The position numbers and the translations under genes are program-made. Of a DNA stretch of 64,000 nt, positions 25,516 to 34,914 are shown piece by piece. Location: assembly GCA_019459525.1 (NCBI GenBank), contig JAIBEY010000022.1, positions 1 to 64,000 on the forward strand, given 5' to 3'. Below the pieces are notes generated by a model. The model was not told where the DNA came from. It saw nothing but the letters and a program-made list of their open reading frames with translations, and ran no database searches. How positions within the stretch are numbered: the stretch's first letter is position 1; each line of letters begins with the position of its first letter. Source of the stretch: Prolixibacteraceae bacterium (GTDB lineage Bacteria; Bacteroidota; Bacteroidia; Bacteroidales; Prolixibacteraceae).

Positions 25516-26481
25516 TTAACGTATAACCAATTTGAATGTACCTGACGCTACACCAGCAGTACCATTCGAAAAAGCATTGTCGGCGGTCCAAACCTGATAC
25601 TTCGTGTTGTCTATTGTCAGGTAAGTTTTGATCCAACAGTCCTGCAATTGGAAAAGGCCTGTACCATCGCTCACATAAAAAGAAGGGCTTGCCCAGGCAG
25701 CAGGTAAAGCAACAATAGGGACGTTGTTTAAAGTAGTAATGCCAGCAACGAGATCATATTCTAAAGCAAGAGTTGTAGGCATAGCGGTAAACCTTTTGGA
25801 AGTTCCAATTGTGACAGCACCAGCGGATGTTATCCCATCATAAAAACCACTACTTGCTGAAATGGAAGCAGGTGTGGTACCAACAGGTTGATTATCGAAC
25901 AAAATATAACCAGAAGAAGTAGTACTGGTACTTGAAAGGGAGTACCACAAATCGGTAGCGGTTAAAGAACCATCACCGTTCACATCGACCAATCCATTCA
26001 CATAAACAAATAATTCAGGAATGCTCATCGCATTTGATTTCACCATCACAGTTGTTCCGGTTGCAAGGCTTGCATTAGCAGGCCCGGTAATCAACAAATC
26101 ACGGGCAGCAATATCGGCAACCACAATCATATCCCCAATACGTTCCCACTCTTTAACCGTCGGAAGGGCTGTTGGGGTAGTCCATGTTTTCAACCGGTAA
26201 CTTGCTGGTTTAATCGATTTATCACCAGCAATATCGGTAAGTGTGATTACCATACCAATCTTAACCTGGGCAATTTTTAACTTAGCAGAAGCGCCTGTTG
26301 TCACTTCGGCCCAATTCACATACGAATGCAAACCGCCTTCAACCTGGTTTCCGTCAACAACCGCGGCGTTCAACCAATCGAAAACCTTAATCGTTTTCGA
26401 CACTTTAGTCGAGGCCGACTGCGCTGTCGCTGTAACCACCATTGCAAGTAATAAACCTGCCAATAAAGTAAACTTTTTCAT
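25516..26481 (-). CDS. Secreted protein with a dockerin-like calcium loop
   Basis: The ATG at 26481 (MKKFTLLAGLLLAMVVTATAQ) gives a signal peptide and a 321-aa product. In the middle, VNGLVDVNGDGSLTATDLWYS has the DxNxDGxxxxxD pattern of an EF-hand or dockerin calcium loop, but only one copy is seen where dockerins have two. The C-terminus ends VASGTFKLVIR without a recognised sorting domain. It lies in the middle of the T9SS-linked surface cluster, 132 bp downstream of another secreted protein, and is probably extracellular. Confidence 0.65.
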   Translation of the reverse strand: MKKFTLLAGLLLAMVVTATAQSASTKVSKTIKVFDWLNAAVVDGNQVEGGLHSYVNWAEVTTGASAKLKIAQVKIGMVITLTDIAGDKSIKPASYRLKTWTTPTALPTVKEWERIGDMIVVADIAARDLLITGPANASLATGTTVMVKSNAMSIPELFVYVNGLVDVNGDGSLTATDLWYSLSSTSTTSSGYILFDNQPVGTTPASISASSGFYDGITSAGAVTIGTSKRFTAMPTTLALEYDLVAGITTLNNVPIVALPAAWASPSFYVSDGTGLFQLQDCWIKTYLTIDNTKYQVWTADNAFSNGTAGVASGTFKLVIR

Positions 26482-26613
26482 GATCTTTTTTTTAAAATTA
26501 AAACTTAAGCAATATGTATTTATCTTAATCTGACTTGCAGTCACACGTAATAATAGACTAACAATGAGATATATAAATCAAGGACACACGTATAACTTGG
26601 GACGAGTTGTCGA

Positions 26614-27330
26614 TTAATTAACGGTCACCACTTTCCCCGATGGTAAGCTTATATCAGTTTGCCACACCAGGTAACTGACATCACCAATCACCACAAGTTT
26701 CACCGGATGAATTACATTCATTGTTTCTTCACCGTCAATCCATAATAAGGGGTTTCTCCATGAGGCAGGCACGACAAATGTAAAATATCCGGCAGTTGAT
26801 ACATTGAAGACCAGATTTCCAACATAAGCACCGCCTTCTATAGTCCCGGTGGTAAGTGCAGTTATATCGCCAACCGTTGGGGTATTGGTTTCCAATGTTC
26901 CGAAATAAGCAGAAGCGGATGAGGTCGCCCCATTCGTATCGAGCAAACGAACCCAGGTTCCCGCATTAACATTTGTTGTCGATTGATTGGAATAATAATA
27001 AAAGCCCGGAGTAACAGCCGTGCCGCCTATAGCTGCAATACCAGTAACTGAGTTATACACAACCATCCCGTCAAAACGACTCGGATAATTGTTAGGCAGA
27101 ATAGATCCAGCATAAGCCATTGAGCTAAACCTGGTCAGATCGACCCTTGGGAAAAGCAAACCCCTGCCAAGATTATAATTGGTCGAGTTATTCCATGTAG
27201 AACTACTGGAGGCATCTAAAAAAGCAGAGCTACTGGATATATTTCCACCAACAGGTTGATTCGTCCTGATTTGTGCTATAGCAGCAACATTTAAAAACAA
27301 GACACAAAGCAAGGTGTATAAAACTTTCAT
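26614..27330 (-). CDS. Secreted protein of the surface cluster, function unknown
   Basis: The ATG at 27330 (MKVLYTLLCVLFLNVAAIAQ) gives a standard signal peptide; two upstream ATGs only add a few residues. The ~220-aa mature protein contains GLLFPRVDLTRFSSM and GMVVYNSVTG, a pattern also seen in the N-termini of the neighbouring fibre proteins (GLLIPRLTSTERQAI, GLLVYDTNL). This suggests a shared N-terminal region across the cluster. Its start is 13 bp from the 924-aa gene, so both are on one transcript. Confidence 0.65.
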   Translation of the reverse strand: MKVLYTLLCVLFLNVAAIAQIRTNQPVGGNISSSSAFLDASSSSTWNNSTNYNLGRGLLFPRVDLTRFSSMAYAGSILPNNYPSRFDGMVVYNSVTGIAAIGGTAVTPGFYYYSNQSTTNVNAGTWVRLLDTNGATSSASAYFGTLETNTPTVGDITALTTGTIEGGAYVGNLVFNVSTAGYFTFVVPASWRNPLLWIDGEETMNVIHPVKLVVIGDVSYLVWQTDISLPSGKVVTVN

Positions 27331-27343
27331 CATAATCAATAAT

Positions 27344-30118
27344 TTAATATCCAGTTATATTATACCATTTAACTCCAGAACAAAATAATCTGATACCAGC
27401 ATTGATGTCACATATGGGTACTGCCTGCCCGCTCAAGGCACCAGAAAAATTGATAGGCCCACCGCCTGTATCTTCAATAAAAACGAGTTCACGTCCCTTC
27501 ATGCTGGCATCAGGAGTTGGTAAAACAACAGTCAGGGAACCTACATAATTACTTATCACACAATAATCGGTTGGGAGAACGGTATAAGTAGGAGTAGTCA
27601 CAAAAACAACATTTTTAGAAATAGAAAGTGTAGTTCCGTTAAGGCTCAAACCGTCGCCGATCGTAATTTCTTCGGGTGCCCCGGCTGTTGAAGCATTGCG
27701 CCCCAACAGCTTGGCGGCAGATACATTTTGAATTTTGGAATAGGTAACCGCAGCATCTTTAATAGCAATCCCTGAAGTTGCTGATCCTGCGTTTACAAAA
27801 TAGGCAGGATCCAACTGAGCCGGATCAGCATCAGAAATACCAACACCAACTTTTCTATCTGAAGACGAAGCAAGTGATAAAGGCACCCATTGCTTGGTAG
27901 TACTATTATAGGACAGTACCTGACCATTGAGTGTTGGTGCTGTTGCTGAAACCGCCGTTCCCTGGATTTTGGAAACAGTAACTTCCCCAAGGTTTCCGGT
28001 AACATCGCCAGCGATGGAAATGCCAGCCCCATCAGAAGGCACCCAGTTACTTCCATCATGGTACAAAACCTGTCCGGTTATTGGAGTAGCATTGGAAACT
28101 GGACTACCCTGAATTTTGGCAACTGTAACCCCATCAGCAGTTCCTGCCAAATCGCCCGTTAACTGAACTATACCTTTGACTGTAGTGCTGGCATCCGAAA
28201 CGGTTGAACCGTTGGCAGGTATCCATTGTGTGCCGTTATAAGTCAGCACCTGCCCATTGATTGGTGCCGTTGTAGAAATTGATTTTCCTTGAAGTTTGGC
28301 AACAGTAGCTGATCCAAGGGTTCCGGTAACATCACCTGCAATGGCCAAATTTGTTGCAGATACCGTATTTGCCGTAGTCAACCGTCCCTTAGCGTCAACC
28401 GTGAATGTCGGAATAGCTGTTAAAGAACCATATGATGCGGCTGTTACACCGGTGGTAGCAAGAGTTGGCAAGCTGGCCGTTCCAGCCAAATCACCTGTAA
28501 GCATTACAATACCCTTAACTGTTGGGCTGGCATCTGCCACGGTTGAACCGGCAGCTCCGGGTATCCATTGCGAGCCATTGTAAGTCAGAACCTGACCACT
28601 GTTTGGTGCCGTTGCAGAAACCGGTTTTCCCTGAATTTGAGTAACTGTAACGGCACCCGTATTGGTCATGCTCACATCACCAACCAGCGATTGACTGGTG
28701 ACCGTTGTTCCATTTCCGATTAAAATTTTCGCGTTACCTTTAGCATCAATTGCTACTGCATTATCCGAAGAGTTACCAACCAAAATACTACCTTGAGCCA
28801 AGTCAATGTTACCTGCATTTACAGGTACACCCGATGATAGGTCAGTCCATTGAAACCCTCCTGCGCCATTGGATGTGATAGCATAAGATGCGCCAGGGGC
28901 GGCAGTAGAAATTCCATCCAGTTTTAATGGGGTAATGGCACCATCTTTAACTTTAGCGGTTTCAACAGCATCGGCAGCTATTTTAGTCGTTGTAATTGCA
29001 CCATTTTTAATAGCTATATCAGTGCCAGCAGCATCAAAATCAGTATTACTTAACTGTTTGGCGGTAGCCGATCCGGCAACCTTTACTTTATCGTCGGTAC
29101 CCGATACTGATGTAGGCTCCCATACACTTCCATTCCACCCAAGCACCTGACCACTCGTTGCACTCATCTGATTCAACTTAGTAGCTGTAACAGCGCCATC
29201 AACAACCGATTCGGCCACATCAACCTTGTTGTTCCCATTCGTGTCATAAACGGTCATTGTCATATCACCTCCGGTGACAGCTGCGGGTAAGGTTATTGTG
29301 TTCCCATTTGAAATGGTAATTTTATTGCCAGTAACACTTAGTTGCTGGTTATCGTTATCAGTACGACTATAGATTGATGTTCGCAATTCTTGTAAGGCAG
29401 CCTGAACATTGGTTGAGGTTATTCCAGCAGTTGGCGTAACTTTAACATTAGAAGCAGTAGTATTTGACAAAATAGGAGCAAAATCAACACCGGCTCCACC
29501 GTCGGTAATAGAAAGAATCGTACCACTAAGAGATAAAGTCTGTTTATCTGTATTAATGTCCTTCAAATCAACCGTATTTTTCCCTGATATCGTGAGTTTA
29601 GACCCATCCAGCGATAATGACTGCATAAAAGCGGAAAGGTCAACCTCACTGCCCGTTGCTTTGCCAGCTTCGAGCAATTTCAAAGTTGTACTGTTCAACT
29701 GAAGCACCTGAGCTTTAGATCCTACATCCTTCCATGTACTGGCCACATAAATCTGGACCTTATCATCAATTGTATTATAAAACAGATCCCCTTCCATCGC
29801 TTTCAAAGGCACAGTAGCTCCTGAAGTAAAACTAACTCCTGGAACTGCACTCCATTTAATTCCGGTCCAGTACTGGAAATTAGCCAGATTAGTATCATAA
29901 ACCAGCAATCCGCTGGCTGGCGAACTTATAGCCTGGCGTTCGGTACTCGTCAACCGGGGTATGAGTAAACCCTTATTGCTGGAAACCAACTCCAGTATCG
30001 CACTCGGATGGGCATCTTCTGTTCCCTTTCCGATGCTTACACCCCCGTCTTCCTGTGCAAATAATTCTATTTGAGCACCAAATAAAATGATTACTAGAAT
30101 TAAGTAGATTTTTCTCAT
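27344..30118 (-). CDS. Large secreted tail-fibre-like repeat protein
   Basis: The 924-aa protein has a signal peptide (MRKIYLILVIILFGAQIELFAQ), then GLLIPRLTSTERQAISSPA, an N-terminal region shared by many Bacteroidota surface proteins. The body is repeats of the form GDVTGTLGSATVAKLQGKSI and GQVLTYNGTQWIP, at least five times between about residues 450 and 790. The C-terminus (TDYCVISNYVGSLTVVLPTP and KGRELVFIEDTGGG) matches the end domain of phage tail fibres. It is the second giant fibre-like protein of the cluster and lies directly downstream of porP/sprF. Export by the Sec system is clear; surface delivery by T9SS is inferred from context. Confidence 0.78.
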   Translation of the reverse strand: MRKIYLILVIILFGAQIELFAQEDGGVSIGKGTEDAHPSAILELVSSNKGLLIPRLTSTERQAISSPASGLLVYDTNLANFQYWTGIKWSAVPGVSFTSGATVPLKAMEGDLFYNTIDDKVQIYVASTWKDVGSKAQVLQLNSTTLKLLEAGKATGSEVDLSAFMQSLSLDGSKLTISGKNTVDLKDINTDKQTLSLSGTILSITDGGAGVDFAPILSNTTASNVKVTPTAGITSTNVQAALQELRTSIYSRTDNDNQQLSVTGNKITISNGNTITLPAAVTGGDMTMTVYDTNGNNKVDVAESVVDGAVTATKLNQMSATSGQVLGWNGSVWEPTSVSGTDDKVKVAGSATAKQLSNTDFDAAGTDIAIKNGAITTTKIAADAVETAKVKDGAITPLKLDGISTAAPGASYAITSNGAGGFQWTDLSSGVPVNAGNIDLAQGSILVGNSSDNAVAIDAKGNAKILIGNGTTVTSQSLVGDVSMTNTGAVTVTQIQGKPVSATAPNSGQVLTYNGSQWIPGAAGSTVADASPTVKGIVMLTGDLAGTASLPTLATTGVTAASYGSLTAIPTFTVDAKGRLTTANTVSATNLAIAGDVTGTLGSATVAKLQGKSISTTAPINGQVLTYNGTQWIPANGSTVSDASTTVKGIVQLTGDLAGTADGVTVAKIQGSPVSNATPITGQVLYHDGSNWVPSDGAGISIAGDVTGNLGEVTVSKIQGTAVSATAPTLNGQVLSYNSTTKQWVPLSLASSSDRKVGVGISDADPAQLDPAYFVNAGSATSGIAIKDAAVTYSKIQNVSAAKLLGRNASTAGAPEEITIGDGLSLNGTTLSISKNVVFVTTPTYTVLPTDYCVISNYVGSLTVVLPTPDASMKGRELVFIEDTGGGPINFSGALSGQAVPICDINAGIRLFCSGVKWYNITGY

Positions 30119-30149
30119 CGTATAAAGTAGTTAAGTATTTGCTTATTGA

Positions 30150-31169
30150 TTAATAAATAAACGAACCTGATCCATTGGGATTGAACTGTCCATAATGGAA
30201 CTTCCTATAATTTTTTCCTGACTTATGCTTAAGTGAATAAGCCAGCCGAATTCCTTGAGAATTAAATTGATAAAGTCCATCACCAAGCCCCAACTCAAAC
30301 GTATATCCAATTTTTGCCTTCCCTAATAAAAGGTCCACCGAAAATGTTTGACACTGGTTGATTCGATAACTGGTACCACACCAGACCTTGTCAGCAAATA
30401 ATAAATTGGCACCAATGTCATAAATCGGAGGTATCTTATAATTTTTGATTATTACTCCATTTTCCGACTTAAATCCTCTTTCGTTATAATACTTTACAAT
30501 TACTGTTGGACGAAAACGCAATAAGTAATTCAGCCTCAACAGACCACCACCCGAGAAATCAAAACCAGGAAGGTATTGTGACCCACTACTCATTCCTCTA
30601 CTAATATTTGTTGCCATTGAACTTATTCCCATATACCATTTAGGGGCAAGAAAAAACAATCCCAGAGACACGGTTGGATTAAATGAATCGTATTCAGAAA
30701 TTGAGGCAAGCAGGGAAGTCGGGTCTTCATCCAAATAACTTATTATATTATCCCGGTTCAGTTTGTTTTGAAGAAATCCGACACTATATCCAAAAGCAAT
30801 ATACCCTTGTTGTGTCAGCCGGAGGTTGTGGCACAAACTCAACTTAAATTCTGCTGTTTGTCGCAACCCAATATCCTCCCGGATAAGCCCCAGGTTCACT
30901 CCCAGCCGGGATGTGCTTATTGGCACAAATAAATTGGCTGCCTGAGTCTCCGGACTATTTTTATACTCACTCTTCCACTGCATCCGGTTATAGACAGAAA
31001 AAGTCACCTGATCTTTAAACGAACTATATGCGGGGTTTATAAACTCCTGCTGGGTAATCCCCTGAGTGTGCATAGTCGCACCCTGCGACCAGGCTTCCCG
31101 TTGACCAGATAAGGTCAACAAGCCTGATAAAATAACAATTATCCATTTTCCAGGTAATTTTTTTTTCAC
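30150..31169 (-). CDS. Type IX secretion PorP/SprF family outer-membrane protein
   Basis: The family signature is clear: QEFINPAYSSFKDQVTFSVYNRMQW, then GVNLGLIREDIGLRQ, TVSLGLFFLAPKWYMGISSM and a barrel to the end. PorP/SprF proteins are outer-membrane barrels that hold or help export T9SS type B substrates, and their genes usually sit next to the gene of their substrate. Here the upstream neighbour carries a CHU_C domain, as expected. Translation appears to start with GTG at 31169, because the signal peptide begins right there (MKKKLPGKWIIVILSGLL); no suitable ATG exists. Length (339 aa) is normal. Confidence 0.88.
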   Translation of the reverse strand: MKKKLPGKWIIVILSGLLTLSGQREAWSQGATMHTQGITQQEFINPAYSSFKDQVTFSVYNRMQWKSEYKNSPETQAANLFVPISTSRLGVNLGLIREDIGLRQTAEFKLSLCHNLRLTQQGYIAFGYSVGFLQNKLNRDNIISYLDEDPTSLLASISEYDSFNPTVSLGLFFLAPKWYMGISSMATNISRGMSSGSQYLPGFDFSGGGLLRLNYLLRFRPTVIVKYYNERGFKSENGVIIKNYKIPPIYDIGANLLFADKVWCGTSYRINQCQTFSVDLLLGKAKIGYTFELGLGDGLYQFNSQGIRLAYSLKHKSGKNYRKFHYGQFNPNGSGSFIY

Positions 31170-31241
31170 GATTCTATTTTTATTTTAGTACCAACTTTAT
31201 GGATTTAGCAAAGGCAATAAGTCTATCCGTAAGGAACATAA

Positions 31242-32495
31242 CTAATCACGACGTGCTACTTCTATTATGTTCCGAACCAATACTCTTTTCTCCTCCTTTG
31301 TAATCAAGGTTAATTCATAGAAATAAGTCCCTTGCGGAAATCTTCGTGTATCAAAATCATTTGCATAACTGTTGCTTTCATATACCTTACTTCCAAAACG
31401 GTTATATACGCTCAGAACAACCTGTTTATAATTTTCGATATCAGGAACTTCAAAAGTTGTCCGCCCAGATCCATCAGCAACAATAAAATTTATTAACCTA
31501 GGAATTTTCACCCCATCCGGATTAACCTCTGTTTTTAAAGCATTTAAGGCAAATATTCCAGCAGAATATGCCCCCATTTTTGATGTGACCATATTATTTC
31601 CTGCTAATCGTGAATTGTTATCAAGGGTGAACTTTACCGGAGAGGCATCCAGGTCTGCAGTATAAAACAGCATATAGTTTCCATCAATGATGCCACTTGT
31701 ATTGAAAAGGGATAAGTAAGGACGAAAAGTTGTACCTGAAATCCCAGTAGCTACTTGCCAGCCCCCAACATCGACCAAACTGACACCTTTACTTATTTCA
31801 TGCAAGCTGTTCCACTTGTCATCAAAATCAGGCATGTACGAAACCGAGATATAATCGGGAGAAACCAACCCGTCAACCGAGAATGGATGAAAACCACTGA
31901 ACGTTGTTCCAATAGGAAAAGTATAGGAAACTCCGGCGCTTGCGTTCCGGGATAATGTTCCTTGTATAAAGCTCTGATTTCCGTATGAATTATTAAAAAC
32001 GATAGCATCTTTATCTTGACTAAGAATCTTTAGTTTTTTCCCAGTTGCAACGTCAACAATACCAGTTGTAAGAGTCAATTTCTCAACAATACTTAAATCG
32101 CTATCAACAAAAACAGACTTTCCGCTGTTTACATTTAAAGACGAAAACCCTACTCCACTTACTGTAATGTCGGCGTTACCCATAATACTGTATAGCCCTA
32201 CACCATCCAGTAAACTACCTAAATTGAATTCAGAATTATTTTTGTTGGAAAAGAATACTTTCCCGTTATTAACTACAGAAGCACCTTCTACCACTTTCAA
32301 ACCTCCAGGGAAAACGATTGACGAGCCATTACTAACTTTCAGACTAGATTTCCCAATTACAATGTCCCCTGCCAAACTTTCCAGTGGAATAATGCAAACA
32401 GAACTAGCAGCCAATAAAGTACAAAAAACAATCAGTATCGTGTACTTTAACACCCTACTTGATTGATTATAATTTTCACTTAAACCTGTACCCAT
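31242..32495 (-). CDS. Surface protein with T9SS type B (CHU_C) sorting domain
   Basis: The first ATG is at 32495 (MGTGLSENYN); a TTG at 32516 is an alternative. A signal anchor follows (YTILIVFCTLLAASSVCI). The central part is beta-strand-rich with repeated GKVFFSNKNN and VNSGKSVFVDS-type strands, perhaps a beta-helix. The last ~80 residues (VVLSVYNRFGSKVYES, RRFPQGTYFYELTL, LVRNIIEV) form the gliding-motility-associated C-terminal domain, the T9SS type B sorting signal. At about 417 aa it is small for a SprB-like adhesin. It is the first gene of the cluster and is followed 72 bp later by its likely PorP/SprF partner. Confidence 0.85.
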   Translation of the reverse strand: MGTGLSENYNQSSRVLKYTILIVFCTLLAASSVCIIPLESLAGDIVIGKSSLKVSNGSSIVFPGGLKVVEGASVVNNGKVFFSNKNNSEFNLGSLLDGVGLYSIMGNADITVSGVGFSSLNVNSGKSVFVDSDLSIVEKLTLTTGIVDVATGKKLKILSQDKDAIVFNNSYGNQSFIQGTLSRNASAGVSYTFPIGTTFSGFHPFSVDGLVSPDYISVSYMPDFDDKWNSLHEISKGVSLVDVGGWQVATGISGTTFRPYLSLFNTSGIIDGNYMLFYTADLDASPVKFTLDNNSRLAGNNMVTSKMGAYSAGIFALNALKTEVNPDGVKIPRLINFIVADGSGRTTFEVPDIENYKQVVLSVYNRFGSKVYESNSYANDFDTRRFPQGTYFYELTLITKEEKRVLVRNIIEVARRD

Positions 32496-32513
32496 CACGA
32501 AGAATTTTATTCT

Positions 32514-32549
32514 CAAATATAGCCATAAGCAAAAATGTCAACAGTCAAA
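32514..32549 (-). promoter_or_regulatory. Candidate Bacteroidota promoter for the surface cluster
   Basis: On the minus strand, TATATTTG at 32521-32514 matches the -7 consensus TAnnTTTG, and TTTG sits at 32549-32546. The spacing of 24 bp is longer than the usual 19-21, so the match is imperfect. Confidence 0.25.
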
Positions 32550-32615
32550 TGCTATCCCGAAAGGCATCAATATGAAATATTGAAAATGAAGTAGATTTTA
32601 AGTGTTTAAAAAGGA

Positions 32616-32652
32616 ATTTAATCCACATTAGGAATCCTGATGTGGATTAAAT
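32616..32652. promoter_or_regulatory. Long perfect hairpin upstream of the surface cluster
   Basis: ATTTAATCCACAT pairs perfectly with ATGTGGATTAAAT (13 bp), and the 11-nt loop contains AGGA/TCCT, which extends the stem. It lies about 120 bp upstream of the first gene of the cluster. It could be an operator for a dimeric regulator or an attenuator in a long leader. Confidence 0.6.
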
Positions 32653-33158
32653 AATCAAAAAAATATGCGAATTTCACTAAAATAGAATACTGTTGGCATC
32701 CAATAGTGCACTTAAATGGAGAACAGATATTATTACAATAGAATAATTATCAAATTCACAAGTGTACCGAATTAAAGACTTATCCGACTCGTTGCTACTG
32801 GCATTTTTGCATATTGAGCTTATTGGGAAAAACGAAATTTAGCTCAATACCAAACTTCACATTTAGATCAGACTATTGAAGTAACTTTATCTAAAAACGA
32901 AGGTTTTTATGAATTGACTATTTGAATACGTGTACTCACAACTACCGGCAAGATAGGGAACCCTAACGTCATGAAATTCTCTTTTCGAACTATACGTATT
33001 TCTTTTAATGGATTTCCGATGGTTAATTCTATCCTTTTTGCTGCGATTGATACCAGTTAAAGCTCAAATTCATAACCAGCTCACAGGTTGAATTACATCT
33101 AGCTAAGGATTTATTTCTTTATCAGAATCATAATTTCCAGATGACATCAAAGAAACTA
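32653..33158. other. Gene-free AT-rich stretch
   Basis: No open frame or repeat I can support lies here. It separates the surface cluster from the 33.2-kb gene and may hold long leader or promoter DNA. Confidence 0.4.
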
Positions 33159-34232
33159 TCAGAAACCCAACTTCTTCATTTTAGAATTGGATCTCATATG
33201 ATATAAAGGTAATAACACAGAATCAGAATCTGTAACAGTGGGTATATTTGTTAAATCTCTGATCATAGTGGATGTTGTTAACAGATTTTTTTTTGATACT
33301 TCACTCAACTTGGTAGAACCACATTCATGGATATCATTCTTCAACTGAGCGCGCGCCTTTTCTTTTAGTTCACAAATTCGCTTTAAATCAAGCTCCGTAA
33401 AATGAGAATGATCATTAAACTGTCGATCAGGATCTTTGATTAGCACAAGAGATACGCCTAGAGCAAACAGTTTAAAATAATCACCAGACAACATATTCGG
33501 AGTACGAATAATGATTTTAATGTCACAATTTAGTTGTGTCAATATTTTAACAGCCCTAATTATTGTTGCCAGAGATGGCACTTGCGGAGTAATACTGTCG
33601 CCTTGCATGACAGTATCCGTACAATCAAATATAACAAAATCAACTTCACAAAACATGGCCAGCACTAAATCCTGTTCAATAAAATTTGCAGGAATCCGAA
33701 TTCCAAAAGGGATATCTGTTCTTAGCTGTCGGATAGAATAAATCCATTCGACAGTGAAATATTTAAAATCTAAAATCTTTCGTACATCTACAATCCCTTT
33801 TTGAGATGGGCAGACTGGTAATTTTGCTCCATAAAGAATTCTATGATAGTGTTGATTCTCAGATTTCGAAAAGCTAGAGTACGCACTATTTAAACTGATA
33901 AAAAATGCACCAATTGTTGATCTTTTCAAGAGGCTAACATCGAGGGTATCTCCATCAATATCCAACATGCATCTCTTATTAAAAATAGGAAATGCATTCG
34001 CCATTTTTTTATATGAGCAAATAAAATTATCATCCTGGAGCAGCTCGTTGGGCTGAAAACACAAATCCTCACACATTTCCAATATAAATGCAGAATCGCA
34101 AAACATAGGAGTCTCGCACCGGTTACCTATTGTAACCGAAATATCTATGTTTGTGCTTCGCTCTTCTGTAAGCGGTATGTTCGCAACCTTTCTGGTTAAT
34201 ATTTGTGACCAATCCAATTCTTTATTTATCAT
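33159..34232 (-). CDS. Degenerate glutamate-synthase-like TIM-barrel protein
   Basis: The 357-aa protein has no signal peptide. Its second half reads like the FMN-binding barrel of glutamate synthase family proteins: RTDIPFGIRIPANFIEQDL, then EVDFVIFDCTDTVMQ with VPSLATIIRAVKIL, then CDIKIIIRTPNMLSGDYF and ALGVSLVLIK. These match the strand-helix order of GltB-like barrels, including the place of the usual GGTGxxP loop, but that loop and the FeS cysteines are missing. It is therefore probably not an active synthase. It stands alone in AT-rich DNA. The family call is by pattern only and could be wrong. Confidence 0.4.
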   Translation of the reverse strand: MINKELDWSQILTRKVANIPLTEERSTNIDISVTIGNRCETPMFCDSAFILEMCEDLCFQPNELLQDDNFICSYKKMANAFPIFNKRCMLDIDGDTLDVSLLKRSTIGAFFISLNSAYSSFSKSENQHYHRILYGAKLPVCPSQKGIVDVRKILDFKYFTVEWIYSIRQLRTDIPFGIRIPANFIEQDLVLAMFCEVDFVIFDCTDTVMQGDSITPQVPSLATIIRAVKILTQLNCDIKIIIRTPNMLSGDYFKLFALGVSLVLIKDPDRQFNDHSHFTELDLKRICELKEKARAQLKNDIHECGSTKLSEVSKKNLLTTSTMIRDLTNIPTVTDSDSVLLPLYHMRSNSKMKKLGF

Positions 34233-34914
34233 TACTACCGATACATTAACTTTTGTTATTGTTTTCTTTCTCTGTTTTAGTGCATTCTACCCTATTAAGT
34301 TCTCATAAATTTAAAGTCTAAATAAATTCGACAAAGTATAGCCCAATTTCAATCAAAATTTTGCTACACCACGTTAATAAAAAGTAGCGCTCCATAATGC
34401 AAGCCAATTCGAATAAAAAGAAGGATGAATCTGTTTAAAAGCATTGGCTAAAAAAAAATAAAATTAAAGTTTATTGGTAGTACTCAATGCTAAAAAAATG
34501 GTTAAAATACACGAACCATTCATTTTGATGATCTAAAATGAAAAAAGGAGAACACTTAGGATTAATCGTATCCTAAATATAAAAACAAAGAACTAAAATA
34601 TCTTGATATCGCTAGATTGCAACAAACAACCTATTTTATCTCATGACATTATTTATTCCAATAACAAATGACAGGAGGCATAACCAGTTAACTATTGGAA
34701 GATTAAACACAATATTCTATGTCAACATCATATAAATGACCGCCAAGTTGCTGCGTAAAAGCTAATAACCAGTTGCCCAAATTACGCAATTCAAGTACAT
34801 GACTTGCTAGGCGATTATTTTCCAAATGCTTTCCTTCCAATGTGGTTTTGTGCGTTCAGCCATGAAATTTGCACATAGGCTACTTATTGGTTCGATGAAT
34901 CGTTGATACAATAC
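34233..34914. other. Gene-free AT-rich stretch
   Basis: Nothing recognisable: no frame with protein-like content, no clear hairpin. The low GC content matches the surrounding genes and suggests acquired or decaying DNA. Confidence 0.4.

Noticed and set aside
27344-30118. Prophage or tailocin tail module
   Set aside because: The tail-fibre-like proteins carry Sec signal peptides and lie beside T9SS genes; no structural phage genes are present.
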